NCBI GenBank assembly: GCA_033964015.1
Contig: CM066924.1
Location: 23,618,280 to 23,682,279, forward strand
Source of the DNA: Scolanthus callimorphus
Taxonomy: Eukaryota; Cnidaria; Anthozoa; Actiniaria; Edwardsiidae
Length of the DNA: 64,000 nucleotides
Reading direction: 5' to 3'
Below the pieces are notes generated by a model. It made no database searches. It saw only the letters and a list, made by a program, of their open reading frames with translations, and was not told the origin of the DNA. Made by a program: the position numbers and the translations under genes. Numbering within the stretch: position 1 is the stretch's first letter; every line of letters starts with the position of its first letter. Shown one piece after another: positions 1 through 11,481 of this stretch.

Positions 1-74
1 TCGTGTCAAAAACAATATTCTACTCATTCGCTGCGCTCATTCGTAAAATATTGTTCTTGCCACTCGAAAATAAA

Positions 75-402
75 ACTCATTTATTATATAAACACCAATG
101 AAATACCAGGTGATTTCCCGCGCGAAAACTTGATATCTTCACACGTGAAAATAACATGATATTTTCACATGTGAAGATATCACACTTGCCTTTGCTCAAT
201 GCTCGATTTTTAAGCTTAACTCAAATAAAATTCGAATTTGGTCTTTCATTGATGTTTATATAATAAACAGAACATTACATGACCGCTTGGAGATACGAAT
301 TTTATCTTCTCGTGTTAAAAATTAATCTTAATTTTTAATTAATCTTAATTTTCAACACTCGAAGATAAAATCCGTATCTCCGCGCGGCCATGTAATATCC
401 TC
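75..402. repeat. Two adjacent palindromic (foldback) elements
   Basis: The first element has arms at about 80-103 and 244-268 (a TTTATTATATAAACACCAAT-type arm and its inverse), with a second inverted repeat nested inside at about 132-182. The second runs about 272-402: the left arm, from ATTACATGACCGC, is mirrored by GCGGCCATGTAAT at its right end, around an AT-rich centre. Neither contains a coding sequence. They look like non-autonomous foldback or MITE elements. A short CTAT microsatellite follows at about 446-460. Confidence 0.65.
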
Positions 403-464
403 TATATATTCGCGCCACCGTGTAATATCCTCTATATCCGTCTGTCTATCTATCTATCATAACA

Positions 465-616
465 ATGAGATAAGTGAAAATATGTGTTATTATTTTAGAA
501 AGCTACGGACGCAGTCCGTTCCATACTGCATGGTCAACAGACCCTCAGTGCAAAGTCACGCAACTGGCTCATTATATCTACTACTTTATCCTAATCATGT
601 CGCAACTGCTCTCCGG
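465..616 (+). pseudogene. Decayed copy of SLCO transporter exon 4 with flanking intron
   Basis: This stretch matches 19,330-19,498, the 3' end of intron 3 and the start of exon 4 of the OATP gene in this window, in the same orientation. It keeps the TATTTTAG splice acceptor, then codons for ESYGRSP, DPQCKVT and YYFILIMSQLLSG. Relative to the functional exon it has a ~5-base insertion near 517 and a ~14-base deletion near 539, and homology stops at about 616. Because intron sequence is included, the copy arose by DNA duplication, not retroposition. It is not translatable as transporter. Confidence 0.8.
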
Positions 617-1697
617 TTATAATAAAATGTCACCTAATATTACCATAAAAAAATAAAATCTGAAACCTGTTTTTGTTGTTGCTCGCACCCCTCCAGCCTG
701 AGCCAAAAGAAAATGAGGAGAGGAAATTAAGACTTGCCACCTGACAGGGGTTCTATGGCGTGACGCTCATACTTCCCCTTTTCAGTATTCGTCAAAACGC
801 CGGGCAAATATGTCGCAACAAATCCGCCATGAAGTGCCCGGAAGTGCCTCAGTACAGTACAGTGGTGGACTCGCTACAGGAAATAAGATTTTCAAAAATA
901 ATTCCGAATCTGTTTTTTCATCCGGTATTGATTTGTTTTTGACATCATGGCACTTAAAGTTAAACTACAATGTTTCAATCGATACCAGGGCGTAGCTAGG
1001 ATTTGAGAAGGGGGAGGGGGGTCACATCTGTACAAATGCATGGTGCCTACCGATTTTTTTTCTTAAATGCTTACTGTACTTGTCTTCTAAACACTCCCGA
1101 CACCGCCAGACGGAACTTCACCGCTAGACGGAACTTCACGATGTACACGAACGCACAAATAGCTACGTGCCTGGAGTATTTAATGTTTGGCATTTCGTTC
1201 GGTGATAAACTTTTCGTTAAGACACTTGTGTCACCTCCGTGTTCCCAGCTGGACAAACCGGGATGACTGAGACTCAATCTGAGTCTGTTTCTTGGTCCTC
1301 CCTCAGAGAAAAAAGAGTATAACGGTTATAGTTACTACGGCCAAAGTTTGCCAAAATACTTCTGCGTTCGTGTGGCTCACATGGCGTTAGATATCAAAGG
1401 ACCAGTGCTAAGCAAGTTGGAGGTGATAAAATACTGTTCACACAGGGGCATAGCCAGGTTTTTTTAAGGACGGGGCCCAAGAGGCCCTTCATAAGACATT
1501 TTCTCGTGTATTTGAAATTTTGTCCCATACATTTACTGTATTTGTGGTTTCGACCCTGGGACCTCCCCCTGGCTACGGCCCTGCTTACAACAACCTTTGA
1601 AATATCGCTCATTGCTAATAAAGAGAAACATGGGGAAAACTACTGGAAACTGCCTGCAGAACACAGACAAAGCTTGACAACAGGCATGTCAACTTAC
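617..1697. other. Intergenic DNA with repeat fragments, no gene recognised
   Basis: No convincing exon is visible. At about 985-1020 there is a CAGGGCGTAGCTAGGATTT end typical of a dispersed repeat terminus, and a related complete element lies at 1443-1583. A duplicated 15-base piece (AGACGGAACTTCACC/G) occurs near 1108-1140. The 3' terminal exon of the minus-strand gene that starts at 4936 may lie here, but I could not identify it. Confidence 0.4.
1443..1583. mobile_element. Short MITE with CAGGGGCATAGCCAGG termini
   Basis: Inverted ends: CAGGGGCATAGCCAGG on the left and the complement of CCCCCTGGCTACGGCCCTG on the right, about 140 bp apart. No coding potential. The half-element at 985-1020 appears to belong to the same family. 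Confidence 0.6.
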
Positions 1698-2760
1698 TTG
1701 TACTCGTGAAGTTTGATTATCATTTCTACTTTCAGTGATTCCTCAAACATCTGATTGTACCGGCAGTCTATCTCATCGTCGCGATATGTGTGATATTCTG
1801 GCTTAAAGACACATTTGATAATGCTTATTGGTAAGTCTTCTGATCCAGGATCTTGCAAGGAGTCACTTTCAAATACCAGCTCCTTCTGGTCCAGTTCTGT
1901 TCTTTCAATCACAGTGGTGCTGTTTTTAAGAACTGTTTTCCAGCAAACGAAGAATTCATCTGCACCATCAAATACATCCTTTAAAATAGTAACATTTAGA
2001 TCTGCATCTAAAAAAACCGCAACATGCTGATTTAGATTACGGAGAAACAGTATGGCAAGATTAGATCCCCCCCCCCTCCCCTGGATACTTGGAGACCCTT
2101 CAACATTGTACTCACCATAACTGTTATTGTTGTGGATAACAATAAAAAATGGTGTTCCACTTTTCATTTCTGCAATGGCTGCCTCATCGTTCCTCTCTGT
2201 AAATCTTATAGCATTCTGAATGCTAATCTGATATCCCTCTTTCTCATAGAACACATCAGGTTGTGGAGTCTGTTGCATGTGCTGAGGGCCGACAGCTTGA
2301 CTTGTTACAAATGTTGCATTGAAAGCTGGCATTTCAGACTGGAATGCTGCTGGCCCTCCTGGATGAAGAGAACTTATGATGACTGTAGCACCAGACATGA
2401 ATTCAGCCAATTGTAGCAATATTTGGTGTTCAGCACTAGGACCAGCAGGCTCATCAACACCCCCAAGACCTTGGAGAAGATGAATGATTTCTTGCATTTG
2501 GGGAGACTGATCCTCACTGGGTGGCATAGGAACACTAGAAGAGCTATTCATACTATAGGTATGTACTGTCGGCCCTATGTAGTCACCCATAGTATCACTT
2601 GGCTCATTCATCTCATCACTTTTCTCTTGATCATATGTTGTTGGTATGTTTGAAGAGCTGGTGGTTGCTGGGTCTTGATATCCAGATGACAGCCCACCAC
2701 ATCCAGTTGGGTTAGGGGGAGAGAATGATCCTTCTGCAAAGTTACTCCCATCTGAGGTTC
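1698..2760 (-). CDS. Exon 2 of the death-fold-like gene
   Basis: Open for 354 codons in the frame set by exon 1. It begins G(split)TSDGSNFAEG, passes through a Ser/Pro-rich linker with PPSEDQSPQMQEIIHLLQG, and ends ...KVEMIIKLHEY before the donor CAA|GTAAGT. The globular-looking C-terminal part contains GTPFFIVIHNNNSYGEYNVEG and LAILFLRNLNQHVAVFLDAD, with alternating hydrophobic strands. A homopolymeric G/C tract at 2067-2080 encodes a Gly run (GRGGGS), a likely site of length errors. Confidence 0.55.
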
Positions 2761-4936
2761 CTTGATATACGTTATACAAAGAAGATAACAATTATTTTAA
2801 CCATGTAATAATACTCTAGCTGATAAAAATAATACAAGGCATGAAATTGTCTATTTCTCCTGGGGTGGTGCACACTTGCGACATAATGACATAAGAAAAA
2901 TGCCACGCAAACAAAATTTAGTGGTTTTAAGGCTGCATTCATTATGTATACTACAGGGGGGGGGCAGAGGAGTTTTGGGGGGGATCTCAAAATTTAGGAA
3001 CTGGAAAAGGGGGGATGTCAAGTTTTTTTCATAACATGAAGGGGGGATGCATATTTTTGTTGAGGTATTATATATATTTAAGACAAGGTTGTGCAGTTTG
3101 ATAGTAAATGAAGGAAGGCTCAATTGTTGAACACCGAGTTTGAACCGCCTTCCTGAAGAAATATCACTTGCACTACTATTCTCGTGTATTCACCCTCTTT
3201 CAACTGATATGTTGAAGAAAAAAAACTGCGCGCTTCGCGCGCATAAAGAATTATATTAAACTTAAAAGATCGTAAAAGGCCTTCTTGTTTTACTACAATT
3301 CCTCAAGGTCCTCTTCAGTGGCTTTCGTCTGCCAGACAAAACGCCTTTGGACTTTTGATTAATAGTCTTGTAGCTTCATTGTCAAAATTGCGGCGCGCTT
3401 CGCGCGCACAACGGAAAACATACCAAACAATCAAATACAAAATAAATGATACTCAGCCTATGTGTAGTAAGGCTCCAATCGAGGAGCGCACCAGATCACT
3501 TGGTAGAAAGTCACTACCGACACAAAAAAGTAAAGCCACCTAGGATTTTTATTTGCATTTTTACGCTTTGTATTTTTTTTTTATCATTGAGCCTTGTTCT
3601 TTATTTTTTGTAAAATTGATATAAATATAAATTGAAAAAATTGTCTCCGGGGTGATGGGGGGGGGGGGGGGATTGCATGTTTTTTCCTTTTGACCAAGAG
3701 GGGGGATTCGTAAAAAATATGTTGTGCCTTGGGGGATCTGAAAATTTTGCATTGTCAAAAAAATTTCCTCTGCCCCCCCCTGTAGTATTCATAATGAATG
3801 CAGCCTAAGAAGTTGAAGTCGTCAAAAAATAACATAAGATTGCTTTGGTGAAGTAATCTAATGAAGATCCATGGAAAATATTGATTGTTTCAATTATTTT
3901 CCCGTACTTTTTTCATTGCAACATAATGTCGTTATGTCGCTAGTGTGCACCAGGCTTTACCATTACTATTACCGTCTTTGAGCAATTACATACTTGCTGT
4001 CTCATGCAAAATGGCATAATTCAACAGGTTTGCTTTTCTAACAAAAAAAGTCAAAGGTTTGGCACATGAAAATTTGACGTTTGCCACGCCAACTTTGTGG
4101 TTTTGACATGTAAACATTATGGTAAATTTTCCAAACCGTTAAAATTTGCGCCAGATTCAACGGGGAAAACATGATTTGTACAAATTCATTTGGATGCAAC
4201 TATAAACCAGGAGCAGCTCTCCCACCTTGGTAAGATACGAAGGCATCATGGGCTACAACAGAGAGTTGGGACAGTGTAACCTTTTCTGAAATAGGTGCAT
4301 ACAAGCAAGGGGGGGGGGGGGGGTTGTATTGTATAAAATAAACCCCAAATCCCCTCCCTCCGCCAAGAATTCTTACTCTACGTCTTTGATTAAATTTCTG
4401 AAACATAACTTTATTAACTTCTTAGTTAGAAAATCTTTATATCGACATTTATAATTTTTGATTTTCAGTTATTATTGATTATCGCTTGCTGTGTTTAATT
4501 CAAATGGAAAGTGAAAATGCTTTTAAAGGCAAAGATAGAAAACAGTTTGTGGGATTATAACTTAAATATTATTATACTGAATTCAGATTTTGTAAGTTCA
4601 CTCACCTATGGGGCCAGAAGCCTTGTGTTTATTTTCAAGTTTTTGAATTTCCTCTAGATATAGTTGATTAAAATAGTTTTCTTTGCATTGAACTTCGGAT
4701 GCAAGATCGGAGCGTCCGATTTGTGTCAGTGTCTCACTTAGCTTGGTAAAACACGTCGGAGGTTTTAGATCAACCAAAGCTTTAAGGATTTTCAAGGGTG
4801 TTTGGGCTGCTGATGTTGTGTCGCCTTGCTGAGTTCTCAATTTTTCCACATCTTCCTTCGTGAACTTGTATATCAACTGATGGAGGAACTGTACTCCCTC
4901 AATATTAATTCTTGAAGTGAATGCATCAGTACTCAT
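1698..4936 (-). CDS. Two-exon (3' partial) gene: possible death-fold N-terminus plus unknown C-terminal region
   Basis: Predicted coding exons are 4606-4936 and 1698-2760, read on the minus strand. The first ATG in the open frame is at 4934-4936 (AACATGAG context). The donor CATAG|GTGAGT at 4605 leaves one base, and the acceptor TATCAAG|GA at 2761 supplies two, so the frame is kept. The second exon ends at a GTAAGT donor (below 1698), so at least one more exon is missing: 464 codons are seen and the C-terminus is unknown. Residues ~8-90 (VQFLHQLIYKFTKEDVEKL..., LKALVDL, QIGRSDLASEV) form an amphipathic helical pattern resembling a DED/CARD-type death fold. This is a tentative fold guess. Residues ~110-230 are Ser/Pro-rich and low complexity, and the remainder is a compact mixed region I do not recognise. 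Function is not assignable. The 5' exon is duplicated at 11,852-12,043. Confidence 0.55.
2860..3954. mobile_element. Outer MITE with GGTGCACACT termini, inside the intron of the death-fold-like gene
   Basis: Left end about 2860-2894 (GGTGCACACTTGCGACATAA) is inverted at about 3921-3954 (TTATGTCGCTAGTGTGCACC). The element has no open coding region and has been split by a second element at 2931-3805. CGCGCTTCGCGCG mini-palindromes at about 3227-3242 and 3391-3407 lie in the centre. Confidence 0.6.
2931..3805. mobile_element. Nested MITE with GGCTGCATTCATTATG termini and TAA target duplication
   Basis: Inverted ends GGCTGCATTCATTATG (2931) and CATAATGAATGCAGCC (ending 3805) continue inward as imperfect arms containing long G runs. 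The flanking triplet TAA is present on both sides (2928-2930 and 3806-3808), a plausible 3-bp target-site duplication. It sits within the element at 2860-3954, so it is the younger insertion. Confidence 0.65.
4207..4330. mobile_element. MITE fragment with the AACCTTTTCTGAAATAGGTG terminus
   Basis: Contains GCATCATGGG (about 4242) and AACCTTTTCTGAAATAGGTG (about 4278-4297), the terminal signature also seen at 47,741-48,436, at 50,289-50,492 and in the core of the 5430-11,481 foldback array. It is followed by a G14 run at about 4310-4323. Only one end is visible. Confidence 0.5.
4606..4936 (-). CDS. Exon 1 of the death-fold-like gene
   Basis: Starts MSTDAFTSRINIEGVQ and ends HKASGPI before the donor. 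It carries the whole putative death-fold (residues ~8-90) and a C-terminal coiled segment NQLYLEEIQKLENKHK. The frame is open further 5' but contains no earlier ATG. Confidence 0.55.
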
Positions 4937-5245
4937 GTTCACGAATAAAATATTCGATCTTGAGTTTACTAGACTAAATGATTTCAAAGAACAACTTAAG
5001 CTTGAAATCTTCGAGAAGACGCGAGTGCAATGCGATTAATTTGAAAATGAAAGCATCAAAAACTCAGGTACTTTTCCCTAAAACCGAAGCTTACAGGGGG
5101 CAGGGGTTTCCCCGAACAATAATTCCCGGAAAAATGAACCAGATGACTTATTATAATATAACTACGATATAACCCGCGCTCTGATTGGTCCAAATCTTTG
5201 TTCTATTTCACCGATAAAGTAATGGTTCTCTCCCGCAATATCATA
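4748..5245. repeat. Left copy of a segmental duplication (right copy 11,852-12,562)
   Basis: From AAAACACGTCGGAGG through the first exon of the death-fold-like gene and its 5' flank (CTTGAAATCTTCGAGAAGAC, TTTCCCCGAACAATAATTCC) to TCACCGATAAAGTAATGG. The same sequence recurs in the same orientation at 11,852-12,562, where about 255 bp of extra sequence (12,228-12,483) interrupts it. Confidence 0.8.
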
Positions 5246-5429
5246 AAAGCATTAGGACTTCTAGATCTTGAGTGTTGAGTGTTTGTGGATTTTAAAAAAT
5301 CGTATGAGCCATTGGGCCTCAATAGGGTGGATCCCTGTGGTTTGCACACAGGGATCCAATCATAGGGTATTCAAATCAAATAAGAACCTGTTTTAGGCCA
5401 AAATTATAGGTTCTTATACGCGGGTTTTC
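5246..5429. other. Spacer with a short hairpin
   Basis: No gene. A perfect hairpin at 5329-5357 has GGATCCCTGTG arms. A second weak inverted repeat (AAGAACCT ... AGGTTCTT) spans about 5381-5416 next to the start of the foldback array. Confidence 0.5.
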
Positions 5430-6575
5430 AATCCGTGGCAATAAATCGGCAATTCCGCTTTTCTGCTTTTTTTTATCTTTGATCTCTGAAAATTGCCCTG
5501 TTTCTCGATTTTAAAAGTTTTTCTTCAGTCATAACCCGAGATATCCCCAACATTTTTCGGAAATTTTCTAAAGTCCTGAATGCCGAGAAAAGCACCACTT
5601 TTTTGAAAAAAACTACCCGACATATTTTGGTTTTACGAAACACACCAAAAATCCGAAAATTCCCCTAGTTAGTAAATTCGATTTTCTTACTACAAAATCT
5701 CCGGAAAAATCTCCCACACTTTTTCTTAAACAACATGCCGTTTTCCGGCAATTCTAGGCACCTTCATTTTTGAATTTCTAACTCTAAAAATTGAAAGAAA
5801 ATCGGGAAAATATATCACTTATTTCCAAGTTTACCAATAATAAATTGTAGAATTAAGTCCCCCTGTTTTTGAAAAAAAAGATATACTTTTTGCGACACAG
5901 AACAATGGATACACCTGAATCAAACACCCGTCCCCTATCGTCCCTAGGAGTGTGCTGCATCTGTAGTACCCCATATATGGCCATTCCCCTGGTGATGTGT
6001 CATATTATTTCAGAAAAGGTTGCACCAGAATTGTCCGTTGTTGCTTGCGATGCGTCATAACTCATGGACACGTTTTTTTAAATAGCCATTATTTTTTATC
6101 ACCCTGCTTATACATTGCTCGCAAAAACATTTTGCACTGGCTAACACGAAAATTAACTTTCTTTTTTCTACCCAGTTTCTCCCGACGCACGCTATAATAG
6201 GCAGCTGTAACGGTGCAACCTTTTCTAAAATAGGTGTATGTATTATATGTTTACGACACAACACAGACGGCAATGCACCGATCCGAAAGGATGTTGAATA
6301 ATTGGCTATAGGAGGATGGATACTGTATAAAACTTACTACAATGTGTACTGGAATGGTCATATAGGGTACTCTGGTACTGATCCAGTGTTGTAATGCTCT
6401 TGAGGTTGATACAACTCCTAGGACGTAGGAATAGGGTGGGGGAGTAGCAGGTGTATCTAGTGTATCCTATGCTCTGTGTCGCAAAATGCAAGATACACAC
6501 AACCTTTTTTGGAAAAAGGGGGACTTAATTCCACAATTTGTTCTTGGTAAACTTGGGAATAAGGGGTATATTTTC
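5430..6575 (+). mobile_element. Foldback element copy 1 (alpha to beta, beta end truncated)
   Basis: Begins with the terminus AATCCGTGGCAATAAATCGG and the alpha arm, recognised by TTTGATCTCTGAAAATTGCC and CTTCAGTCATAACCCG. A central ~650 bp part follows, itself an imperfect inverted repeat with CAGAAAAGGTTGCACC on one side and GGTGCAACCTTTTCT on the other. The beta arm breaks off after GGGGTATATTTTC, where copy 2 starts. No protein is encoded. The short open frames in it are by-products of the palindrome. Confidence 0.8.
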
Positions 6576-8130
6576 AATCCGTGGCAAAAATCGGCAATTC
6601 CGCTTTTCTGCTTTTTTTATCTTTCATCTCTGAAAATTGCCCTATTTTTCGATTTTAAAAGTTTTTTTTCCGTCAAAACCCGAAATATCCCCAACATTTT
6701 TCGGAAATTTTCTAAAATCCCGAATGCTGAGAATACCCTTTTGAAAAAAATCTTCCCGATATATTTTGATTTCACGAAACACCAAAAATCCGAAAATTCC
6801 CCTAGTAAATTCGAATTTCTTACTGCAAAATCACTGGAAAAATCTCCCACTCTTTTCTTAAACATTATGCCGTTTTCTGGCAATTCTAGGCGTCTTGACT
6901 TTCTAACGTCTTGAATTTCTAACTCGAAAAATTGAAAGAGAATGAGGAAAATATACCCCTTATTCCCAAGTTTACCAAGAACAAATTGTGGAATTAAGTC
7001 CCCCTTTTTCCAAAAAAGGCTGTGTGTATCTTGCGTTTTGCGACACAGAGCATAGGATACACTAGATACACCTGCTACTCCCCCACCCTATTCCTAGGAG
7101 TTGTATCAACGTCAAGAGCATTACAACACTGGATCAGTACCAGAGTACCCTATATGACCATTCCCTTATTATGTGTCAGTACGGTGTATGTACACATTGT
7201 AGTAAGTTTTATACAGTATCCATCCTCCTCTAGCCAATTATCCAACATTCTTTCGGCTCGGTGCATTTGCCGTCTGTGTTGTGTCGTAAACATAATACAT
7301 ACCTATTTTAGAAAAGGTTGCACCGTCACAGCTGCCTATTATAGCGTGCGTCGGGAGAAACTGGGTAGAAAAAAGAAGATAATTTTCGTGTTAGCCAGTG
7401 CAAAATGTTTTTGCGAGCAATGTATAAGCAGGGTGATAAAAAATAATGGCTATTTAAAAAAACAGTGTCCATGAGTTATGACGCATCGCAAGCAACAACG
7501 GACAGTTCTGGTGCAACATTTTCTGAAATAATATGACACATCACCAGGGGAATGGCCATATATGGGGTTACAGATGCAGCGTTCGTAACAATGCTCTTGA
7601 GACAGATACACTCCTAGAGACGATAGGGGACGGGTGTTTGATTCAGGTGTATCCATTGTTCTGTGTCGCAAAACGTATATCTTTTTTTCCAAAAAAAAGG
7701 GGGACTTAATTCTACAATTTATTATTGGTAAACTTGGAAATAAGTGATATATTTTCCCGATTTCCTTTCAATTTTTAGAGTTAGAAATTCAAAAATGAAG
7801 GTGCCTAGAATTGCCGGAAAACGGCCTGTTGTTTAAGAAAAAGTGTGGGAGATTTTTCCGGAGATTTTGTAGTAAGAAAATCGAATTTACTAGGGGAATT
7901 TTCGGATTTTTGGTGTGTTTCGTAAAACCAAAATATGTCGGGTAGTTTTTTTAAAAAAAAGTGGGGCTTTTCTCGGCATTCAGGACTTTAGAAAATTTCC
8001 GAAAAATGTTGAGGATATTTCGGGTTATGACTGAAGAAAAACTTTTAAAATCGAGAAACAGGGCAATTTTCAGTGAGATCAAAGATAAAAAAAAGCAGAA
8101 AAGCGGAATTGCCGATTTTTGCCACGGATT
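6576..8130 (-). mobile_element. Foldback element copy 2 (inverted: beta to alpha), full length
   Basis: Runs from AATCCGTGGCAAAAATCGG (6576) to TTTTTGCCACGGATT (8130), 1555 bp. Here the beta arm (CATCTCTGAAAATTGCCC, CCGTCAAAACCCG) is on the left and the alpha arm on the right, so it is inverted relative to copies 1, 3 and 4. Each arm is roughly 400 bp to the PolyT/CCCC boundary, and similarity continues almost to the centre. Confidence 0.8.
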
Positions 8131-8345
8131 ATTTTCCTCATTCTCTTTCAATTTTTCGAGTTAGAAATTCAGAAGTCAAGACGCCTAGAATTGCCAGAAA
8201 ACGGCATAATGTTTAAGAAAAAGAGTGGGAGATTTTTCCAGTGATTTTGCAGTAAGAAATTCGAATTTACTTGGGGAATTTTCGGATTTTTGGTGTATTT
8301 CGTGAAATCAAAATATATCGGGTAGATTTTTTCAAAAGGGTAGAA
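8131..8345. mobile_element. Solo beta-arm fragment of the foldback element
   Basis: ATTTTCCTCATTCTCTTTCA through CAAAAGGGTAG repeats the outer part of the beta arm directly after the end of copy 2. It stops in an A-rich tract before copy 3. Confidence 0.75.
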
Positions 8346-8367
8346 GAAAAAAAAAACCTGTATAAAC

Positions 8368-9893
8368 AATCCGTGGCAAAAATCGGCAATTCCGCTTTTC
8401 TGCTTTTTTTTATCTTTGATCTCTGAAAATTGCCCTGGTTCTCGATTTCAAAAGTTTTTCTTCAGTCATAACCCGAAATCTCCCCAAAATTTTTCGGAAA
8501 TTTTCTAAAGTCCTGAATGCCGAGAAAAGCCCCACTTTTTTGAAAAAACTACCCGACATATTTTGCTTTTACGAAACACACCAAAAATCCGAAAATTCCC
8601 CTAGTAAATTCGATTTTCTTACTACAAAATCTCCGGAAAAATCTCCCACACTTTTTCTTAAACAACATGCTGTTTTCCGGTAATTCTAGGCACCTTCATT
8701 TTTTAATTTCTTACTCTAAACATTGAAAGAAAATCGGGAAAATATATCACTTATTCCAAGTTTACCAATAATAAATTGTAGAATGAAGTCCCCCTTTTTT
8801 TCGAAAAAAAGATATGCGTTTTGCGACACAGAACAATGGATACACCTGAATCAAACACCCGTCTCCTATCGTCCCTAGGAGTGTATCTGTCTCAAGAGCA
8901 TTGTTAGAAACGCTGCATCTGTAGTACCCCATATATAGCCATTCCCCTGGTGATGTGTCATATTATTTCAGAAAAGGTTGCACCAGAACTGTCCGTTGTT
9001 GCTTGCGATGCGTCATAACTCATGGACACTATTTTTTTAAATAGCCATTATTTTTTATCACCCTGCTTATACATTGCTCGCAAAAACATTTTGCACTGGC
9101 TAACACGAAAATTAACTTCTTTTTTCTACCTAGTCTCTCCCGACGCACGCTATAATAGGCAGCTGTGACGGTGCAACCTTTTCTAAAATAGGTGTATGTA
9201 TTATGTTTACGACACAACACAGACGGCAAATGCACCGAGCCGAAAGGATGTTGGATAATTGGCTAGAGGATGATGGATACTGTATAAAACTTACTACAAT
9301 GTGTACTGGAATGGTCATATAGGGTACTCTGGTACTGATCCAGTGTTGTAATGCTCTTGAGGTTGATACAACTCCTAGGACGTAGGAATAGGGTGGGGGA
9401 GTAGCAGGTGTATCTAGTGTATCCTATGCTCTGTGTCGCAAAACGCAAGATACACACAGCCTTTTTTGGAAAAAGGGGAACTTAATTCCACAATTTGTTC
9501 TTGGTAAACTTGGGAATAAGGGGTATATTTTCCTCATTCTCTTTCAATTTTTCGAGTTAGAAATTCAGAAGTCAAGACGTCTAGAATTGCGAGAAAACGT
9601 TTAAGAAAAAGAGTGGGAGATTTTTTCAGTGATTTTGCAGTAAGAAATTCAAATTTACTAGGGGAATTTTCGGATTTTTGGTGTGTTTCGTGAAATCAAA
9701 ATATATCGGGTAGATTTTTTCAAAAGGGTAGAGGTTTTCTCAGCATTCGGGATTTTAGAAAATTTCCGAAAAATGTTGGGGATATTTCGCGTTTTGACGG
9801 AAGAAAAACTTTAAAATCGAGAAATAGGGCAATTTTCAGAGATGAAAGATAAAAAAAGCAGAAAAGCGGAATTGCCGATTTTTGCCACGGATT
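8368..9893 (+). mobile_element. Foldback element copy 3 (alpha to beta), full length
   Basis: Runs from AATCCGTGGCAAAAATCGG to TTTTTGCCACGGATT, 1526 bp, in the same orientation as copies 1 and 4. No target-site duplication is evident at the flanks (TATAAAC / CCGAAAA). Non-coding. Confidence 0.8.
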
Positions 9894-9952
9894 CCGAAAA
9901 ATCAGGTAGGAAACACGACAAAATGCTATAAAGTTGGTTTATAATCCGTGGC

Positions 9953-11481
9953 AAAAATCGGCAATTCCACTTTTCTGCTTTTTTTATCTTTGATCTCTGA
10001 AAATTGCCCTGTTTCTCGATTTTAAAAGTTTTTCTTCAGTCATATCCCGAAATATCCCCAACGTTTTTCAGAAATTTTCTAAAGTCCTGAATGCCGAGAA
10101 AAGCCCCACTTTTTTGAAAAAAAAACTACCCGACATATTTTGGTTTTACGAAACACACCAAAAATCCGAAAATTCCCCTAGTAAATTCGATTTTCTTACT
10201 ACAAAATCTCCGGAAAAATCTCCCACACTTTTTCTTAAACAACACGTCGTTTTCCGGCAATTCTAGGCACCTTCATTTTTTAATTTCTAACTCTAAAAAG
10301 TGAAAGAAAATCGGGAAAATATATCACTTATTTCTAAGTTTACCAATAATAAATTGTAGAATTAATTCCCCCTTTTTTTCGAAAAAAAAATATACGTTTT
10401 GCGACACAGAACAATGGATACACCTGAATCAAACAACACCCGTCCCCTATCGTCCCTAGGAGTGTATCTGTCTCAAGAGCATTGTTACGAACGCTGCATC
10501 TGTAGTACCCCATATATGGCCATTCCCCTGGTGATGTGTCATATTATTTCAGAAAAGGTTGCACCAGAACTGTTCGTTGTTGCTTGCGATGCATCATAAC
10601 CTGGACACTGTTTTTTTAAATAGCCATTATCACCCTGCTTATACATTGCTCGCAAAAACATTCTGCACTGGCTAACACGAAAATTAACTTCTTTTTGCTA
10701 CCTAGTTTCTCCCGACGCACGCTATAATAGGCAGCTGTGACGGTGCAACCTTTTCTAAAATAGGTGTATGTATTATGTTTACGACACAACACAGACGGCA
10801 AATGCACCGAGCCGAAAGGATGTTGGATAATTGGCTAGAGGAGGATGGATACTGTACAAAACTTACTACAATGTGTACATACACCGTACACATAATAAGG
10901 GAATGGTCATATAGGGTACTCTGGTACTGATCCAGTGTTGTAATGCTCTTGAGGTATGGTACATCTCCTAGGAATAGGGTGGGGGAGTAGCAGGTGTATC
11001 TAGTGTATCCTATGCTCTGTGTCGCAAAACGCAAGATACACACAGCCTTTTTTGGAAAAAGGGGAACTTAATTCCACAATTTGTTCTTGGTAAACTTGGG
11101 AATAAGGGGTATATTTTCCTCATTCTCTTTCAATTTTTCGAGTTAGAAATTCAGACGCCTAGAATTGCCAGAAAACGGCATAATGTTTAAGAAAAAGTGT
11201 GGGAGATTTTCCCAGTGATTTTGCAGTAAGAAATTCGAATTTACTAGGGGAATTTTCGGATTTTTGGTGTGTTTCGTGAAATCAAAATATATCGGGTAGA
11301 TTTTTTCAAAAGGGTAGAGGTTTTCTCAGCATTCCGGATTTTAGAAAATTTCTGAAAAATGTTGGGGATATTTCGGGTTTTGAAAGAAGAAAAACTTTTA
11401 AAATCGAGAAGTAGGGCAATTTTCAGAGATAAAAGAAAAAAAAAAGCAGAAAAGCGGAATTGCCGATTTTTGCCACGGATT
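9953..11481 (+). mobile_element. Foldback element copy 4 (alpha to beta), full length
   Basis: 1529 bp with both termini present. The terminal 369 bp (11,113-11,481) is the beta arm and is repeated almost base for base immediately afterwards (11,482-11,850). Confidence 0.8.

Noticed and set aside
760..995. SIRQNA peptide near 785 resembling the start of SLCO exon 6 (IIRQNA)
   Set aside because: Only six residues match and the following sequence is unrelated, so it is not counted as another duplicated SLCO exon.
6486..6914. 142-codon frame rich in Phe/Lys/Ser
   Set aside because: Falls across the junction of foldback copies 1 and 2. Composition is that of A/T-rich repeat DNA.
7022..7474. 150-codon frame inside the foldback array
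   Set aside because: Equivalent frames appear, broken differently, in every copy and on both strands because of the inverted-repeat structure. No protein family is evident.
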